Shown here: piece by piece, positions 25,148-33,677 of the stretch
How the letters are laid out: each line of letters opens with the position of its first letter
Numbering within the stretch: position 1 is the first letter of the stretch
Source: Microvenator marinus
Lineage (GTDB): Bacteria > Myxococcota_A > Bradymonadia > Bradymonadales > Bradymonadaceae
DNA: 64,000 nt
NCBI RefSeq assembly: GCF_007993755.1
Contig: NZ_CP042467.1
Location: forward strand, 2,566,001 to 2,630,000
Direction: 5' to 3'
The notes under the pieces: generated by a model
The model's database searches: none
Told to the model about the DNA's origin: nothing
The model's input: the letters and a program-made list of their open reading frames with translations, nothing else
Position numbers and translations under genes: made by a program

Positions 25148-25903
25148 TTAGCGTGCGGCCTGAATGATGGCTTCAAAGTCCGCGGGTTTTAGGCTGGCAC
25201 CACCAACCAGTGCGCCGTCGATATCAGGCTGACTGATCAACTCAGCAGCATTATCGGCTTTTACACTGCCACCGTAGAGAATCCTAATCTTGGAGGAAAC
25301 ATCCGTCCCAAACATATTGCTGAGCAATGATCGAATGAACTGATGGACCTCTTGCGCCTGCTCTGGCGTAGCCGTGCGGCCAGTACCGATGGCCCATACA
25401 GGCTCATAAGCGAAGATGATCCGGGTCAAGTCATCCGATGAAACGCCTTCTAGACCACCACGAATCTGCTTTTCCACCGTGGACTGTGTTCGCCCGGCCT
25501 CGCGCTCCGCGAGAGTCTCACCGAAGCAGAAGATCGGAGTCAAATCGTGAGCGAGAGCGGTGCGTACCTTCTGGCTGATGAGGGCGTCGTCTTCGCCAAA
25601 GTACTCGCGGCGCTCCGAGTGCCCCAGAATCACGTGGCTGCAGCCGATCTCTTTGAGCATGGTCGGCCCAACTTCGCCGGTGTAGGCGCCATTTTCTGCC
25701 CAGTGCATGTTTTGTGCACTGAGCTTGAGCTTGGAGCCACGGATGGTATCTGCGACTGCACCCAGGTAAATATTGACCGGGCTGATCACAACTTCAACGC
25801 TCGGGGAAGCATCGGCCGCTCTGGCCACAGCCTGTGCGAGTTCCCTCGATCCCGAGAGGTCCTTGTTCATCTTCCAGTTACCGGCAACTACTCGGGTTCT
25901 CAT
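25148..25903 (-). CDS. tpiA: triosephosphate isomerase
   Basis: A cytoplasmic glycolytic enzyme that interconverts dihydroxyacetone phosphate and glyceraldehyde 3-phosphate; 251 residues, standard length. Catalytic residues are all present: Lys in AGNWKMNK near residue 11, His in VILGHSERREYFG, and Glu in FAYEPVWAIGTG (loop 6 follows as IGTGRTAT). The phosphate-binding ILYGGSVKADN and VGGASLK are also present. The ATG at 25903 has AGGAG 7 nt upstream, so an in-frame ATG at 25936 is rejected. No gap, pgk or secG is adjacent; it is followed by a DUF4241 gene. Confidence 0.97.
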   Translation of the reverse strand: MRTRVVAGNWKMNKDLSGSRELAQAVARAADASPSVEVVISPVNIYLGAVADTIRGSKLKLSAQNMHWAENGAYTGEVGPTMLKEIGCSHVILGHSERREYFGEDDALISQKVRTALAHDLTPIFCFGETLAEREAGRTQSTVEKQIRGGLEGVSSDDLTRIIFAYEPVWAIGTGRTATPEQAQEVHQFIRSLLSNMFGTDVSSKIRILYGGSVKADNAAELISQPDIDGALVGGASLKPADFEAIIQAAR

Positions 25904-26056
25904 GGCATTTCTCCTAGCTTCGTCGTTTGGGTCCATAGCGTTTTACCGCGTTGATCTGACTTGGCAAGGGTAGAAAGTCCAAGAGACGAGGTGTACATTG
26001 CAGTCTCGGGGCAGATTGTGCTAGTTTCCGCGCCCCTCTCAGCGGGATTAATAATT

Positions 26057-26989
26057 ATGAGCGAAATCATTCATTTAGTGGCACGTTTGAAAGTCGCCAT
26101 CGACGCCATTGACTGGCTTGGTCGCGATGTTTACCCAAAGCTCCGAGGTCCAGCGAGCGCTGACGAACTCAAAGCATTTGAGGCGCGACTTGGACGCAAG
26201 ATTCCGCCCTCGTACCGCGAGTTTCTCCGGATGCATAACGGCATGGACGGGCTCGAACAATACGACTGGGGTATTGCCGGGATCTCTGAGGTAGACCGCG
26301 GCGAGACTTTTGAGGACGTGCTCTCGGGCCATCAATATGTCTACAAGGCTAAGGATGCCCGTCATCCGGCGCTGGCTGACCTCAAGTCGGCGCATGTGGT
26401 CGGCTCGGACTTCGACTACCAAATCGCCTATTTTGCGCCTGAGACGATGGAGGAGCTTGAGCCCGCGATTCGCCGTCTCTCGACGGACCAGGAATACGAC
26501 GAGCTCCCGCTCTTCGAGCACTTCGAGCAGTTCCTTGAGTTTGTGGTCTCCATCTACGAAGACCTCGTGGATCTGCAGGGTGGCTCGTTTGACGATATGG
26601 GTGACGTGGGGGTTGGCGGCGGTGATGAAGATTTGCTCAAGGAATTGGCGAATCTTTTGAAGGCTGAACGTCAACCTGAGCCCGAGCCAGAACCCGCAAA
26701 ACCCGCGCCGAAACTCTCTCCAGAAATGGAGCTCGCCTCGAAACTCTGCAGGCGCGTTCTGGAGCTCCTGGTGAAAGCTGAGCTGATCGAAGTGGTTGAA
26801 GGCCCCGGCATGATCGACTCGCTCGAAGACCTCATGCTTCGCAAGCTCCTTCGCTCGAAGAGCCAGCCTGAGACGGTCAAGAACTGGATCGACGCTCTCT
26901 CCAAGGCGCGCGAAGTTGAAGAGCTCTACGGCACTGATGAAGAACTCGCAAAGCTTATGAACAAAGCGTTTGACGAAGTGAGTCAATGA
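26057..26989 (+). CDS. SUKH (SMI1/KNR4)-domain protein with helical C-terminal extension
   Basis: The product has 310 residues. The SUKH domain lies at about 25-165, with the phrases PASADELKAFEARLGRKIPP, SYREFLRMHNGMDG and VVGSDFDYQIAYF. A Pro/Glu linker at about 205-220 leads to a charged helical region of about 90 residues. SUKH proteins are often immunity proteins for secreted toxins, but house-keeping versions exist; no toxin gene is adjacent. ATG 26057 was chosen because the conserved domain begins soon after; its ribosome site is weak. It overlaps the MBL-fold gene by 4 nt. Confidence 0.82.
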   Translation: MSEIIHLVARLKVAIDAIDWLGRDVYPKLRGPASADELKAFEARLGRKIPPSYREFLRMHNGMDGLEQYDWGIAGISEVDRGETFEDVLSGHQYVYKAKDARHPALADLKSAHVVGSDFDYQIAYFAPETMEELEPAIRRLSTDQEYDELPLFEHFEQFLEFVVSIYEDLVDLQGGSFDDMGDVGVGGGDEDLLKELANLLKAERQPEPEPEPAKPAPKLSPEMELASKLCRRVLELLVKAELIEVVEGPGMIDSLEDLMLRKLLRSKSQPETVKNWIDALSKAREVEELYGTDEELAKLMNKAFDEVSQ

Positions 26990-27819
26990 ATATCGAGCAG
27001 TTCTGGGTTTTCCATTGTGGGTATTCGAAGATCCCGCGTTGGATGATCGTAGAAGGTGGTGGTCGGCAGGAGATTAAACTCCCCTTCCTCGCCGCGCTCG
27101 CTGTGCATCCTGAACACGGTCCGATCTTGATCGACGCGCCTTTTGGGACCGAGGGTCCTTCAAACGTCGGCGAGTTCTTGGGCGGCGTCTTGAGAAAGAT
27201 TGGGGTGGTTTTCAAGGACGAATGGGCCGTTATTCCTAGAATTGAGCGGCTCGGCTTTAGGGCTTCCGAGGTCAACCATGTGCTTATGACGCATATGCAT
27301 TTTGACCATACCGGAGGCATGAAAAGCCTTGGCCACGCCTCATTCCATATCAATCGTGATGAGTGGGTGGCTGCGACCAGCATGAGTGCGTTTGCGGCTC
27401 GGACAAAGGGCTATGTGGTGGAGGATTACCGCGCCTTGACATCAAGGGTAGAGAAGCTCGACCTCAGCGGGGCAACCATTGAGAAGGGCGTAGACGTGTT
27501 TGGCGATGGTTCCATCGAGGCTGTGCCCCTTCCAGGACATAGCGCGGGACATACCGGTTGGCGCATTCGCCTCGCTGACCGTGAGATCTTCTACGTCGGT
27601 GACGCTGCATTCTCGGTAGGTCACATCACGCAGAACCAGGAACTGGGAATCTTTCCCAAAATCGCTGCAGACTCAAAGAAGATCGCAGGCCAGACACTGG
27701 AAAAATTGCGTTGGTGGCATCGAGACCATCCAGACGTGGAAATCCTCACTTCTCACGACGTCGACCTCGGTCAGGCATGTATGAATGGCCCGCTAGGTGT
27801 CCACGTAGACGCGGGCTAA
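26986..27819 (+). CDS. metallo-beta-lactamase-fold hydrolase
   Basis: The product has 277 residues and no signal peptide. Zinc ligands are present: THMHFDHTGG (HxHxDH), PGHSAGH (third His), YVGDAAF (bridging Asp) and LTSHD (last His). The layout resembles quorum-quenching lactonase-like (AttM/AiiA-type) members of the family, with a substrate of unknown identity. The start overlaps the SUKH gene by 4 nt, so the two are translated together. It converges on polA across a 77-nt gap that contains two hairpins. Confidence 0.85.
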   Translation: MNIEQFWVFHCGYSKIPRWMIVEGGGRQEIKLPFLAALAVHPEHGPILIDAPFGTEGPSNVGEFLGGVLRKIGVVFKDEWAVIPRIERLGFRASEVNHVLMTHMHFDHTGGMKSLGHASFHINRDEWVAATSMSAFAARTKGYVVEDYRALTSRVEKLDLSGATIEKGVDVFGDGSIEAVPLPGHSAGHTGWRIRLADREIFYVGDAAFSVGHITQNQELGIFPKIAADSKKIAGQTLEKLRWWHRDHPDVEILTSHDVDLGQACMNGPLGVHVDAG

Positions 27820-27825
27820 GTTAAA

Positions 27826-27884
27826 TGCGATACGAGACGTGCCGTACCGCATAAGATTCGGGTACAGAACGTTTCGTACCGAAT
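27826..27884. terminator. two tandem hairpins between convergent genes
   Basis: The first stem pairs TGCGATACG (27826-27834) with CGTACCGCA (27843-27851), with one mismatch. The second pairs ATTCGGGTAC (27856-27865) with GTACCGAAT (27876-27884), with one bulged G. Both share the core GTACCG. They lie between the stops of the MBL-fold gene and polA and are probably a bidirectional terminator, although no T tract is present. Confidence 0.4.
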
Positions 27885-27896
27885 TGAGTGAGCGAA

Positions 27897-30755
27897 CTAC
27901 TTGGCGTCCATCCAGTTGTCGCCAATGCCAAGCTCGACCGTAAGCGGCACGTCCAGCTCAACCACGCCTTCCATCTCATGACGAATAAGGCTCGCCGCAC
28001 TTTCCACGTGCGCCTCATCCACCTCAAACACGAGTTCATCGTGGACCTGAAGTAGCATGGAGAGCGGGAGCCCCTCTGCTTCAATGCGGTCTTGGATGTT
28101 GAGCATGGCCTTCTTGATGATGTCTGCAGCACTTCCCTGGATGGGCATGTTCACAGCCACACGTTCAGCAAAGGCGCGCTGTGCTCCAAACCCCTCAATG
28201 GCAGACAAGATTCGACGGCGGCCAAACATGGTCTCGGCATACCCGATGTCGCGCGCGTGGTCTTGAAGTCGCTCAAAGAACGCCTTCACGCCGCTAAAAC
28301 GAGCAAAGTACTGGTCGATATAGGTCTTGGCTTCTTTGCGTGGAATCTTCAAATCCCTGGCGAGCCGGTTGGCACCCATGCCGTACATGACGCCGAAGTT
28401 GATGGTTTTTGCCGCTCGGCGTTGATCGGAGGTCACCTCAGAGAGCTCCACACCAAAAATTCCTGCGGCCGTGGCGGAGTGGATATCATCACCGCGTCGG
28501 TAGGCTTCCAGCAGCGCACTATCACCGGACATATGCGCCATGATGCGCAGCTCGATCTGCGAATAATCCGCGCAGATGAGCTTCTTGCCGCGCGCGGGAA
28601 TGAAGGCGCGTCTTATCTCGCGTCCATAGTCGCTGCGGACCGGGATATTCTGAAGGTTGGGGTTCGAAGAGCTCAGACGCCCGGTGGCTGTCACAGCCTG
28701 ATTAAAGTCGGTGTGAATCCTGCCAGTATCCTCTCGGATCAAAAGAGGCAGCGCGTCAATATAGGTCCCTTTGAGCTTAGAAAAACTGCGGTATTCCAGA
28801 ATCAAAGATGGCAAAGGGTGTAGTTCTGCCAGTTGTTCGAGAACCGATTGGTCGGTCGAGGGGCCAGATTGAGTCCTCTTTTTAATGGGCAGACCGAGTT
28901 TGCCAAAGAGAATCTCTCGAAGCTGTGTAGGGCTGTTCGCGTTGAGGGGCTGACCCGCAGCTTCGTCGATAGATTCCTGAAGATTGTTGAGGTAGCCCTC
29001 AAACTCTTTTCCGAGCTCCTTGAGCATCCCTGTATCCACGCTGATGCCTTTGGCCTCCATTTTGGCGAGCACGACAGAGAGTGGAATTTCCATCTCGTCG
29101 TGGATTTGGCGAAGCCCGGCTTCATCGATGACAGGCGCCATTTTATCGCAAGCAAGCAAAGTGATATCGGCGTCTTCAGCCGCGTATTTGGTTGCGCTTT
29201 CGATATCAACCATCTCAAAAGAAAGCTGGTTTTTGCCGCTACCGGCTACGTCCTTGAAAGTAATGTTCTCGTGACTCAGATAGTCCTTTGCGATGGCATC
29301 GAGGCCGTGGCTGAGCTTTCCCGGGTCGATGAGATAGCTCATCAACATGGTGTCCCACTGAACGCCTTTGAGGATCACGGGAGTGGACCCAAAATCTGGT
29401 TTTCCGAGGTCCGGCTGAGCCGTACCAAACAAGAGCCCCTGATCAGACTCTGGCGGCTTCTTCGCCGCGCCACTCTTTGGGCTCGCCCACTTCCCTTGCG
29501 CCAAAACCATCCATTCGTATTTGTAGTTCTGCGCGATTTTTGGAAAGTCTTCATCCTCCAGAATTGGCCGAAGCTTCTCGATCACAAACCCGGTACTGAG
29601 CTGGTCCGGCGCTCCTAAGTAGCGATGGGCTGTGGGGATATAGACCCCTTGATGGGGCTCCCATGCCAGCGCAAAGCCTACGATTTCGGCGTCCAGAGGA
29701 TCGATGCTCGTCGTCTCAAGATCGAAGGACACCCTTCCTGCTTCGAGGATTTCCACAATAACGCTATCGAGTTCCTTTTCGGTAGTGATAGTGCGGTAAT
29801 TCTTCTTCGCCTTTTTATCGGTCCGCTCGGGCTTTGGCATGATAGGTGCCGGGCTTTTTCCCTCAAGAAACCCCTTCTTTTTGGCCCACGTGGTCATGTC
29901 CCGGAGCGGCGTGCGCATCTCGAGCTCGGTCATGAGCTCGGTCAGAGTGTCAATATCCGGGGCCGAAAGCCGCAAGGCATCCAAATCCAGGTCCACGGGA
30001 CAATCTTCTTTGAGCGTAACCAGGTCCAGCGAAAGCCGCGCCTGATCGGCAAACTCGGTCAGGTTTTCTTTTCGTTTTTTGCCGGAGACTTTGTCGATAT
30101 TGGCGAGGAGATTTTCGAGGTCGCCAAACTCTTGGATGAGCTGTCCGCCTGTCTTTTCGCCGATTCCAGGCACGCCCGGTATATTGTCACTGGTATCACC
30201 GCTCAACGCCATCACGTACTTGACCTGATGGGGCGGCACTCCAAATCTCGCGATCACGTCTTCCTCTTTGAAGACTTTGTCGCGCATGGTGTCGATCATC
30301 CGCACTCGCTCGTCCCCAAGGAGCTGCATCAAGTCTTTGTCGGCACTGCAAATGCAGACGTGGAGGTCTTGATCGAGGGCCTTGTGGGTCAGAGTTGCGA
30401 TGAGGTCATCGGCCTCGATTCCGGGCACAACGAGTACCGGAATATTCATGGCTTCGACGAGCTGCTGGAAGAACGGGAGTTGTACCCGCAGGTCGTCCGG
30501 CATGGCGTCGCGATTGGCCTTGTATTCGGGGTACATCTCGAATCTGAACGACGGTACATCATGACCAAATGGATCGAAGGTCATCGCCAGAAAATCAGGA
30601 TCTTCTTGCTCGAGAAGTTTGCGCAACATCTGCATGAACCCAAAGAGAGCGTTCGTCGGAAAGCCCTTTGAGTTTGATAGGTTACGAATGGCAAAGAAGG
30701 CTCGGTAGATATAGGCCGAACCGTCAACGATATAGAGCGTAGGATTGAGTGTCAT
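27897..30755 (-). CDS. polA: DNA polymerase I
   Basis: The product has 952 residues in three domains. The 5'-nuclease (1 to about 290) shows VDGSAYIYRAF, GIEADDLIATL and SGDTSDNIPGVPGIG. The 3'-5' exonuclease (about 320-510) has motif I FDLETTS and motif III YAAEDAD, but motif II reads NYKYEW where E. coli has NLKYDR, so the metal-ligand Asp is Glu. The polymerase domain has motif A ADYSQIELRIMAHMSGD, motif B TINFGVMYGMG and motif C LLQVHDELVFEV. It fills gaps in Okazaki-fragment processing and repair. It lies 6 nt after the CDP-alcohol phosphatidyltransferase gene, at the end of a long operon. Confidence 0.97.
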   Translation of the reverse strand: MTLNPTLYIVDGSAYIYRAFFAIRNLSNSKGFPTNALFGFMQMLRKLLEQEDPDFLAMTFDPFGHDVPSFRFEMYPEYKANRDAMPDDLRVQLPFFQQLVEAMNIPVLVVPGIEADDLIATLTHKALDQDLHVCICSADKDLMQLLGDERVRMIDTMRDKVFKEEDVIARFGVPPHQVKYVMALSGDTSDNIPGVPGIGEKTGGQLIQEFGDLENLLANIDKVSGKKRKENLTEFADQARLSLDLVTLKEDCPVDLDLDALRLSAPDIDTLTELMTELEMRTPLRDMTTWAKKKGFLEGKSPAPIMPKPERTDKKAKKNYRTITTEKELDSVIVEILEAGRVSFDLETTSIDPLDAEIVGFALAWEPHQGVYIPTAHRYLGAPDQLSTGFVIEKLRPILEDEDFPKIAQNYKYEWMVLAQGKWASPKSGAAKKPPESDQGLLFGTAQPDLGKPDFGSTPVILKGVQWDTMLMSYLIDPGKLSHGLDAIAKDYLSHENITFKDVAGSGKNQLSFEMVDIESATKYAAEDADITLLACDKMAPVIDEAGLRQIHDEMEIPLSVVLAKMEAKGISVDTGMLKELGKEFEGYLNNLQESIDEAAGQPLNANSPTQLREILFGKLGLPIKKRTQSGPSTDQSVLEQLAELHPLPSLILEYRSFSKLKGTYIDALPLLIREDTGRIHTDFNQAVTATGRLSSSNPNLQNIPVRSDYGREIRRAFIPARGKKLICADYSQIELRIMAHMSGDSALLEAYRRGDDIHSATAAGIFGVELSEVTSDQRRAAKTINFGVMYGMGANRLARDLKIPRKEAKTYIDQYFARFSGVKAFFERLQDHARDIGYAETMFGRRRILSAIEGFGAQRAFAERVAVNMPIQGSAADIIKKAMLNIQDRIEAEGLPLSMLLQVHDELVFEVDEAHVESAASLIRHEMEGVVELDVPLTVELGIGDNWMDAK

Positions 30756-30761
30756 GATTTC

Positions 30762-31673
30762 TTAGGGCGCTTGGTTCATCACCTTGATTCTGGATATGAC
30801 CAGAAACATCGGGATGAAAAGGGTCACGAAGACAACTTGCGTGGCTACGGTACCCCATTGGCTCCATCCTAATAAGAGGACTCCGCCATAAATGAAGAAC
30901 ATATGTGTTCCGAGCCCGAGAATCGAGGCGAGCCGCATGGTGGGACGGAACCGAGCTCGGTAGGCTTGAGCGCTCTCTTCGGTCACTTCGCGAAGGTTTA
31001 GCGCACCGCTACCGGAGAATTTTTCGGAGAGTTTGAGCTGACCGTTGATATAGGTGTGCATCATGAATCGCTCGAAAAGCGTTCCACTGCGCTTAATCTC
31101 CTCGTATTCGGCCAGGACTTCTTCCATGGTCTCAACGCCGTCTGCGTGCGCTCCAGGCCTTGTATTGGCCAAATAGACGCTCTTGGCGCGGTCGTAGACC
31201 ATGATTTGAATCCACGCGCCAAAGCCGGCTACCGCCGCGAGTGCGAAATAGGGCCACCCATGCCGCAAGAGTATGTCAATTCCCATAAAGACATAGAAGG
31301 GAACGAGGACCGCGGAGTCGACGAGTCCGTCGAGAATGCGTCCCATTCGTGTGCCTCCGCCGCGAGCGCGAGCGAGCTGCCCATCGGCGCAGTCGAGAAC
31401 CACAGAGATGAGCAAGAGCGCGGCAGCCGCGATATAACCATAATCCCCAACCACATCGAAGACCGTCAGAGCCATCACGGCGCTGGCCACCCAGCCGATG
31501 AACAAACTCATCCACGTGATGTGATCGGGTCGAAGTGGCGTAGGATGGACCGCAGCCGTCACCAGCGCAGCAAGTCGCCTGTGAAAGTATGCATCGATAG
31601 GCTCCTCAACGTCCGGAGACTTGAGGACGATGGAATCTCTGACGCGCTGAACGAAGCTCACTCGAGCTCCCAT
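30762..31673 (-). CDS. CDP-alcohol phosphatidyltransferase family membrane protein
   Basis: The product has 303 residues with about six membrane helices. The family motif is complete: DCADGQLARARGGGTRMGRI, followed by LDGLVDS. This is DGx2ARx8Gx3Dx3D with its metal-binding Asp residues and catalytic Asp. Such enzymes join a CDP-activated lipid to an alcohol (inositol, glycerol phosphate, serine or choline); the acceptor cannot be told here. An N-terminal cytoplasmic segment of about 45 residues and a long loop at about 170-210 are unusual additions. The start overlaps the preceding small gene by 16 nt. Confidence 0.88.
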   Translation of the reverse strand: MGARVSFVQRVRDSIVLKSPDVEEPIDAYFHRRLAALVTAAVHPTPLRPDHITWMSLFIGWVASAVMALTVFDVVGDYGYIAAAALLLISVVLDCADGQLARARGGGTRMGRILDGLVDSAVLVPFYVFMGIDILLRHGWPYFALAAVAGFGAWIQIMVYDRAKSVYLANTRPGAHADGVETMEEVLAEYEEIKRSGTLFERFMMHTYINGQLKLSEKFSGSGALNLREVTEESAQAYRARFRPTMRLASILGLGTHMFFIYGGVLLLGWSQWGTVATQVVFVTLFIPMFLVISRIKVMNQAP

Positions 31674-31939
31674 CCGTCAAAATACTCGTGCACCCGAATC
31701 ATGAGTTGAGCGGGCTGTTCCACGTCGTCCCAATGACCGAGCGTGACAACGGAGTGTTTGCGATCGTGGACCTCGGCTTCGAAGCCACGGCCGTTGAGCA
31801 CGACTACCACGTCGTCAGTGGCGCTCAGGTCGATGGAATCATTGGACTTAAACTCTATCCGAGCCGTGCCTTCGTCCACGATGAACGTGATCTCGAGACC
31901 ATCCTGATTGTGCAGGACTTTGAGCAAGTTCTCACTCAT
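31658..31939 (-). CDS. small conserved-looking protein of unknown function
   Basis: The product has 93 residues, is acidic and strand-rich (LEITFIVDEGTARIEFKSND, DVVVVLNGRGFEAEVHD, QLMIRVHEYFDGWELE), with no signal or membrane segment. It is sandwiched in an operon: 14 nt after the TPR gene and overlapping the CDP-alcohol phosphatidyltransferase gene by 16 nt. That tight packing supports it as a real gene. No family recognised. Confidence 0.65.
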   Translation of the reverse strand: MSENLLKVLHNQDGLEITFIVDEGTARIEFKSNDSIDLSATDDVVVVLNGRGFEAEVHDRKHSVVTLGHWDDVEQPAQLMIRVHEYFDGWELE

Positions 31940-31953
31940 GGGTATTGCCTGGT

Positions 31954-33207
31954 TTACGCCTGAGCAGGCCGGTTAGCCTGATTCTGGTTGACTTGAATCA
32001 TGAGCTGCCGCTTGCCGCCGACCATACCCGGAGCCTCTGGGAGCTCGATGGCGAGCTGGCCCACATTGGGGTGTTCTTTGATGATCTCTGGAATCCTATC
32101 GACCACCTGCCGCAGGAGTTCCTCATAACCTTTAGGAGCGAGCTTGGCCTCGCCGAAGAGGTCATCGAGAAGCGCACGCACATCGATCGGACGGTTCGGG
32201 TTGATCGGGATATTTCCGGCGGGGTTGACCCAGCCGTAGATATAGCCGGGAAGTCGTGCGGTTCCCTCGGCTGCGTCCAGAGTTTCTTTGGCCTTTTCGG
32301 GCTTTCCGAGCTGGTCGTAGGCCGATGCTCGAAGCGGGAAAATGTCTGGGATATCGTAGGCCGATTCTACGGTTTCTTCGGCTTTCTTAAGAAGCTCGAT
32401 GGCGCGTCCTGGTTCGGCTCCGGCGCTGAGTACACATGCGGCCGCCTGGAGATAACCCCATGGTTCTTTTGGGAACAACTCGATGGCGCGCTCCGCGTCT
32501 TCGATACCGGCTTCCCAGCTTCCGAGTGCGAGTTCGAGCTGACTTCGCAGCAACAAGCCTGGCGCCAGATAGTCTGGGTCTTCGCCGATATCGATGAGGC
32601 GCCCGGTCAATTCCATGGCACGTGGATTGTCGTTCTTGAGGGCCGAAAGACGTGCGAGATTGAGGAGAACTTCCTCATCGTCAGGGTCCGACTCGTGAGC
32701 GTATTCCAGGTCCTTCATGGCAGCGTCCATGCGCCCAAAACGCAGGTGGATCGTGCCTCGGATGGCCCATGGTTGCGACTCTTGGTCGTCGATCTCGATC
32801 GCGCGATCACAGTCGATGAGCGCTGCGTTGTAGAACTTCATGTGCTCATGAACCATGGCTCGGCCGATGATGGCCGCATTGAGCTCAGGGTCAGATTTGA
32901 CGGCCTGATTGAAGGTTTGCCGCGCTTCGTCCACCCGGTCGAGGTAAAAGAGCGCGTAGGCGCGTGCGGTCAAGAGGCTCGCGCGCTCTTCCGGGTCGTC
33001 GACCTCGGTCACGGACGTATCCGTTTCGTTGACCAATCCGGCGTAATCTTCGAGTTCGAGAAGGAGTTGCGCCTGGGTCACAAGGAGCGCACTCTGGCGG
33101 CCATGCTCGGCGAGCGCGGCGTCGAGTTTCTCTTGAGCGTCTTCGAGCTCACCCTCGGCGATCAGGTCGTCGAGTTCATCAATTAGGGCATTCAAGGCGT
33201 CCGACAT
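31954..33207 (-). CDS. cytoplasmic TPR-repeat protein
   Basis: The product has 417 residues and no signal peptide. Tetratricopeptide repeats run from about residue 15 to 310, with clear units in GELEDAQEKLDAALAEHG, LDRVDEARQTFNQAVKSDPE, HMKFYNAALIDCDRAIEIDD, FGRMDAAMKDLEYAHESDPD and LGKPEKAKETLDAAEG. The last about 100 residues form a different domain (RALLDDLFGEAKLAP onward). The ATG at 33207 has GGAG 7 nt upstream; a TTG one codon earlier is less likely. It probably shares an operon with RidA upstream (50-nt gap) and the lipid and polA genes downstream. Confidence 0.82.
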   Translation of the reverse strand: MSDALNALIDELDDLIAEGELEDAQEKLDAALAEHGRQSALLVTQAQLLLELEDYAGLVNETDTSVTEVDDPEERASLLTARAYALFYLDRVDEARQTFNQAVKSDPELNAAIIGRAMVHEHMKFYNAALIDCDRAIEIDDQESQPWAIRGTIHLRFGRMDAAMKDLEYAHESDPDDEEVLLNLARLSALKNDNPRAMELTGRLIDIGEDPDYLAPGLLLRSQLELALGSWEAGIEDAERAIELFPKEPWGYLQAAACVLSAGAEPGRAIELLKKAEETVESAYDIPDIFPLRASAYDQLGKPEKAKETLDAAEGTARLPGYIYGWVNPAGNIPINPNRPIDVRALLDDLFGEAKLAPKGYEELLRQVVDRIPEIIKEHPNVGQLAIELPEAPGMVGGKRQLMIQVNQNQANRPAQA

Positions 33208-33257
33208 CAAGCATCTCCATCGTATCGTAATCTAGAGTCTGCCCTCGTTTACTAGAG

Positions 33258-33677
33258 CTAGGGCAAATGAGCAATTGCTTTGATCTCGATCAGCAGATTT
33301 GGATGCGGGAGTTCGCTGACGGCAACCGTGGTGCGGGTGGGCCCGGTTTCGGCGTCAAAATAGGTGTTGTAGACCTTGTTATAGCCTTTGAAGTCGTCCA
33401 TGGAGACCAGGAATGTCGTGATATCGACGAGGTCTTTGAGGCTCGCGCCGACTTCGGCGAGGTAGGTCTCGATATTCTTAATAACCGCGTGTGTCTGGGC
33501 CTCAATATCGAGCGTGACACTGCCATCGGCGTGGATTTCCACGCCCTCATAGGTGTTATCAGGCCGGCGCGACGAGGTGCCGCATACGAAGACCAAATTC
33601 CCGACTACTTTGAGGTGCGGGTAGGCTCCAAGGGCCTGAGCGCGCCCTCCCACGATGATAGACTTTGAATCAGCCAT
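33258..33677 (-). CDS. RidA (YjgF/YER057c/UK114) family protein
   Basis: The product has 139 residues, typical of the trimeric RidA fold. RidA proteins hydrolyse reactive enamine/imine intermediates from PLP enzymes. Visible features are YPHLKVVGNLVFVCGTSSRRP, the central AVIKNIETYLAEVGASLKDLVDITTFLV, and PTRTTVAVSELPHPNLLIEIKAIA; the RTTV Arg is the position that binds substrate carboxylate in the family. The GTSSRRPDN and GVE segments resemble 2-aminomuconate deaminase-type members. The ATG at 33677 overlaps the polyprenyl synthase stop by 8 nt. Confidence 0.92.
   Translation of the reverse strand: MADSKSIIVGGRAQALGAYPHLKVVGNLVFVCGTSSRRPDNTYEGVEIHADGSVTLDIEAQTHAVIKNIETYLAEVGASLKDLVDITTFLVSMDDFKGYNKVYNTYFDAETGPTRTTVAVSELPHPNLLIEIKAIAHLP

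Noticed and set aside
26075-26986. 303-residue minus-strand frame opposite the SUKH gene
   Set aside because: The plus-strand frame has a recognisable SUKH domain and an ATGA junction; the minus frame has neither.
28092-28823. Long plus-strand frames opposite polA, including 29625-30671
   Set aside because: All lie inside polA, which is supported by every polymerase motif; no ribosome sites or domains are seen in the shadows.
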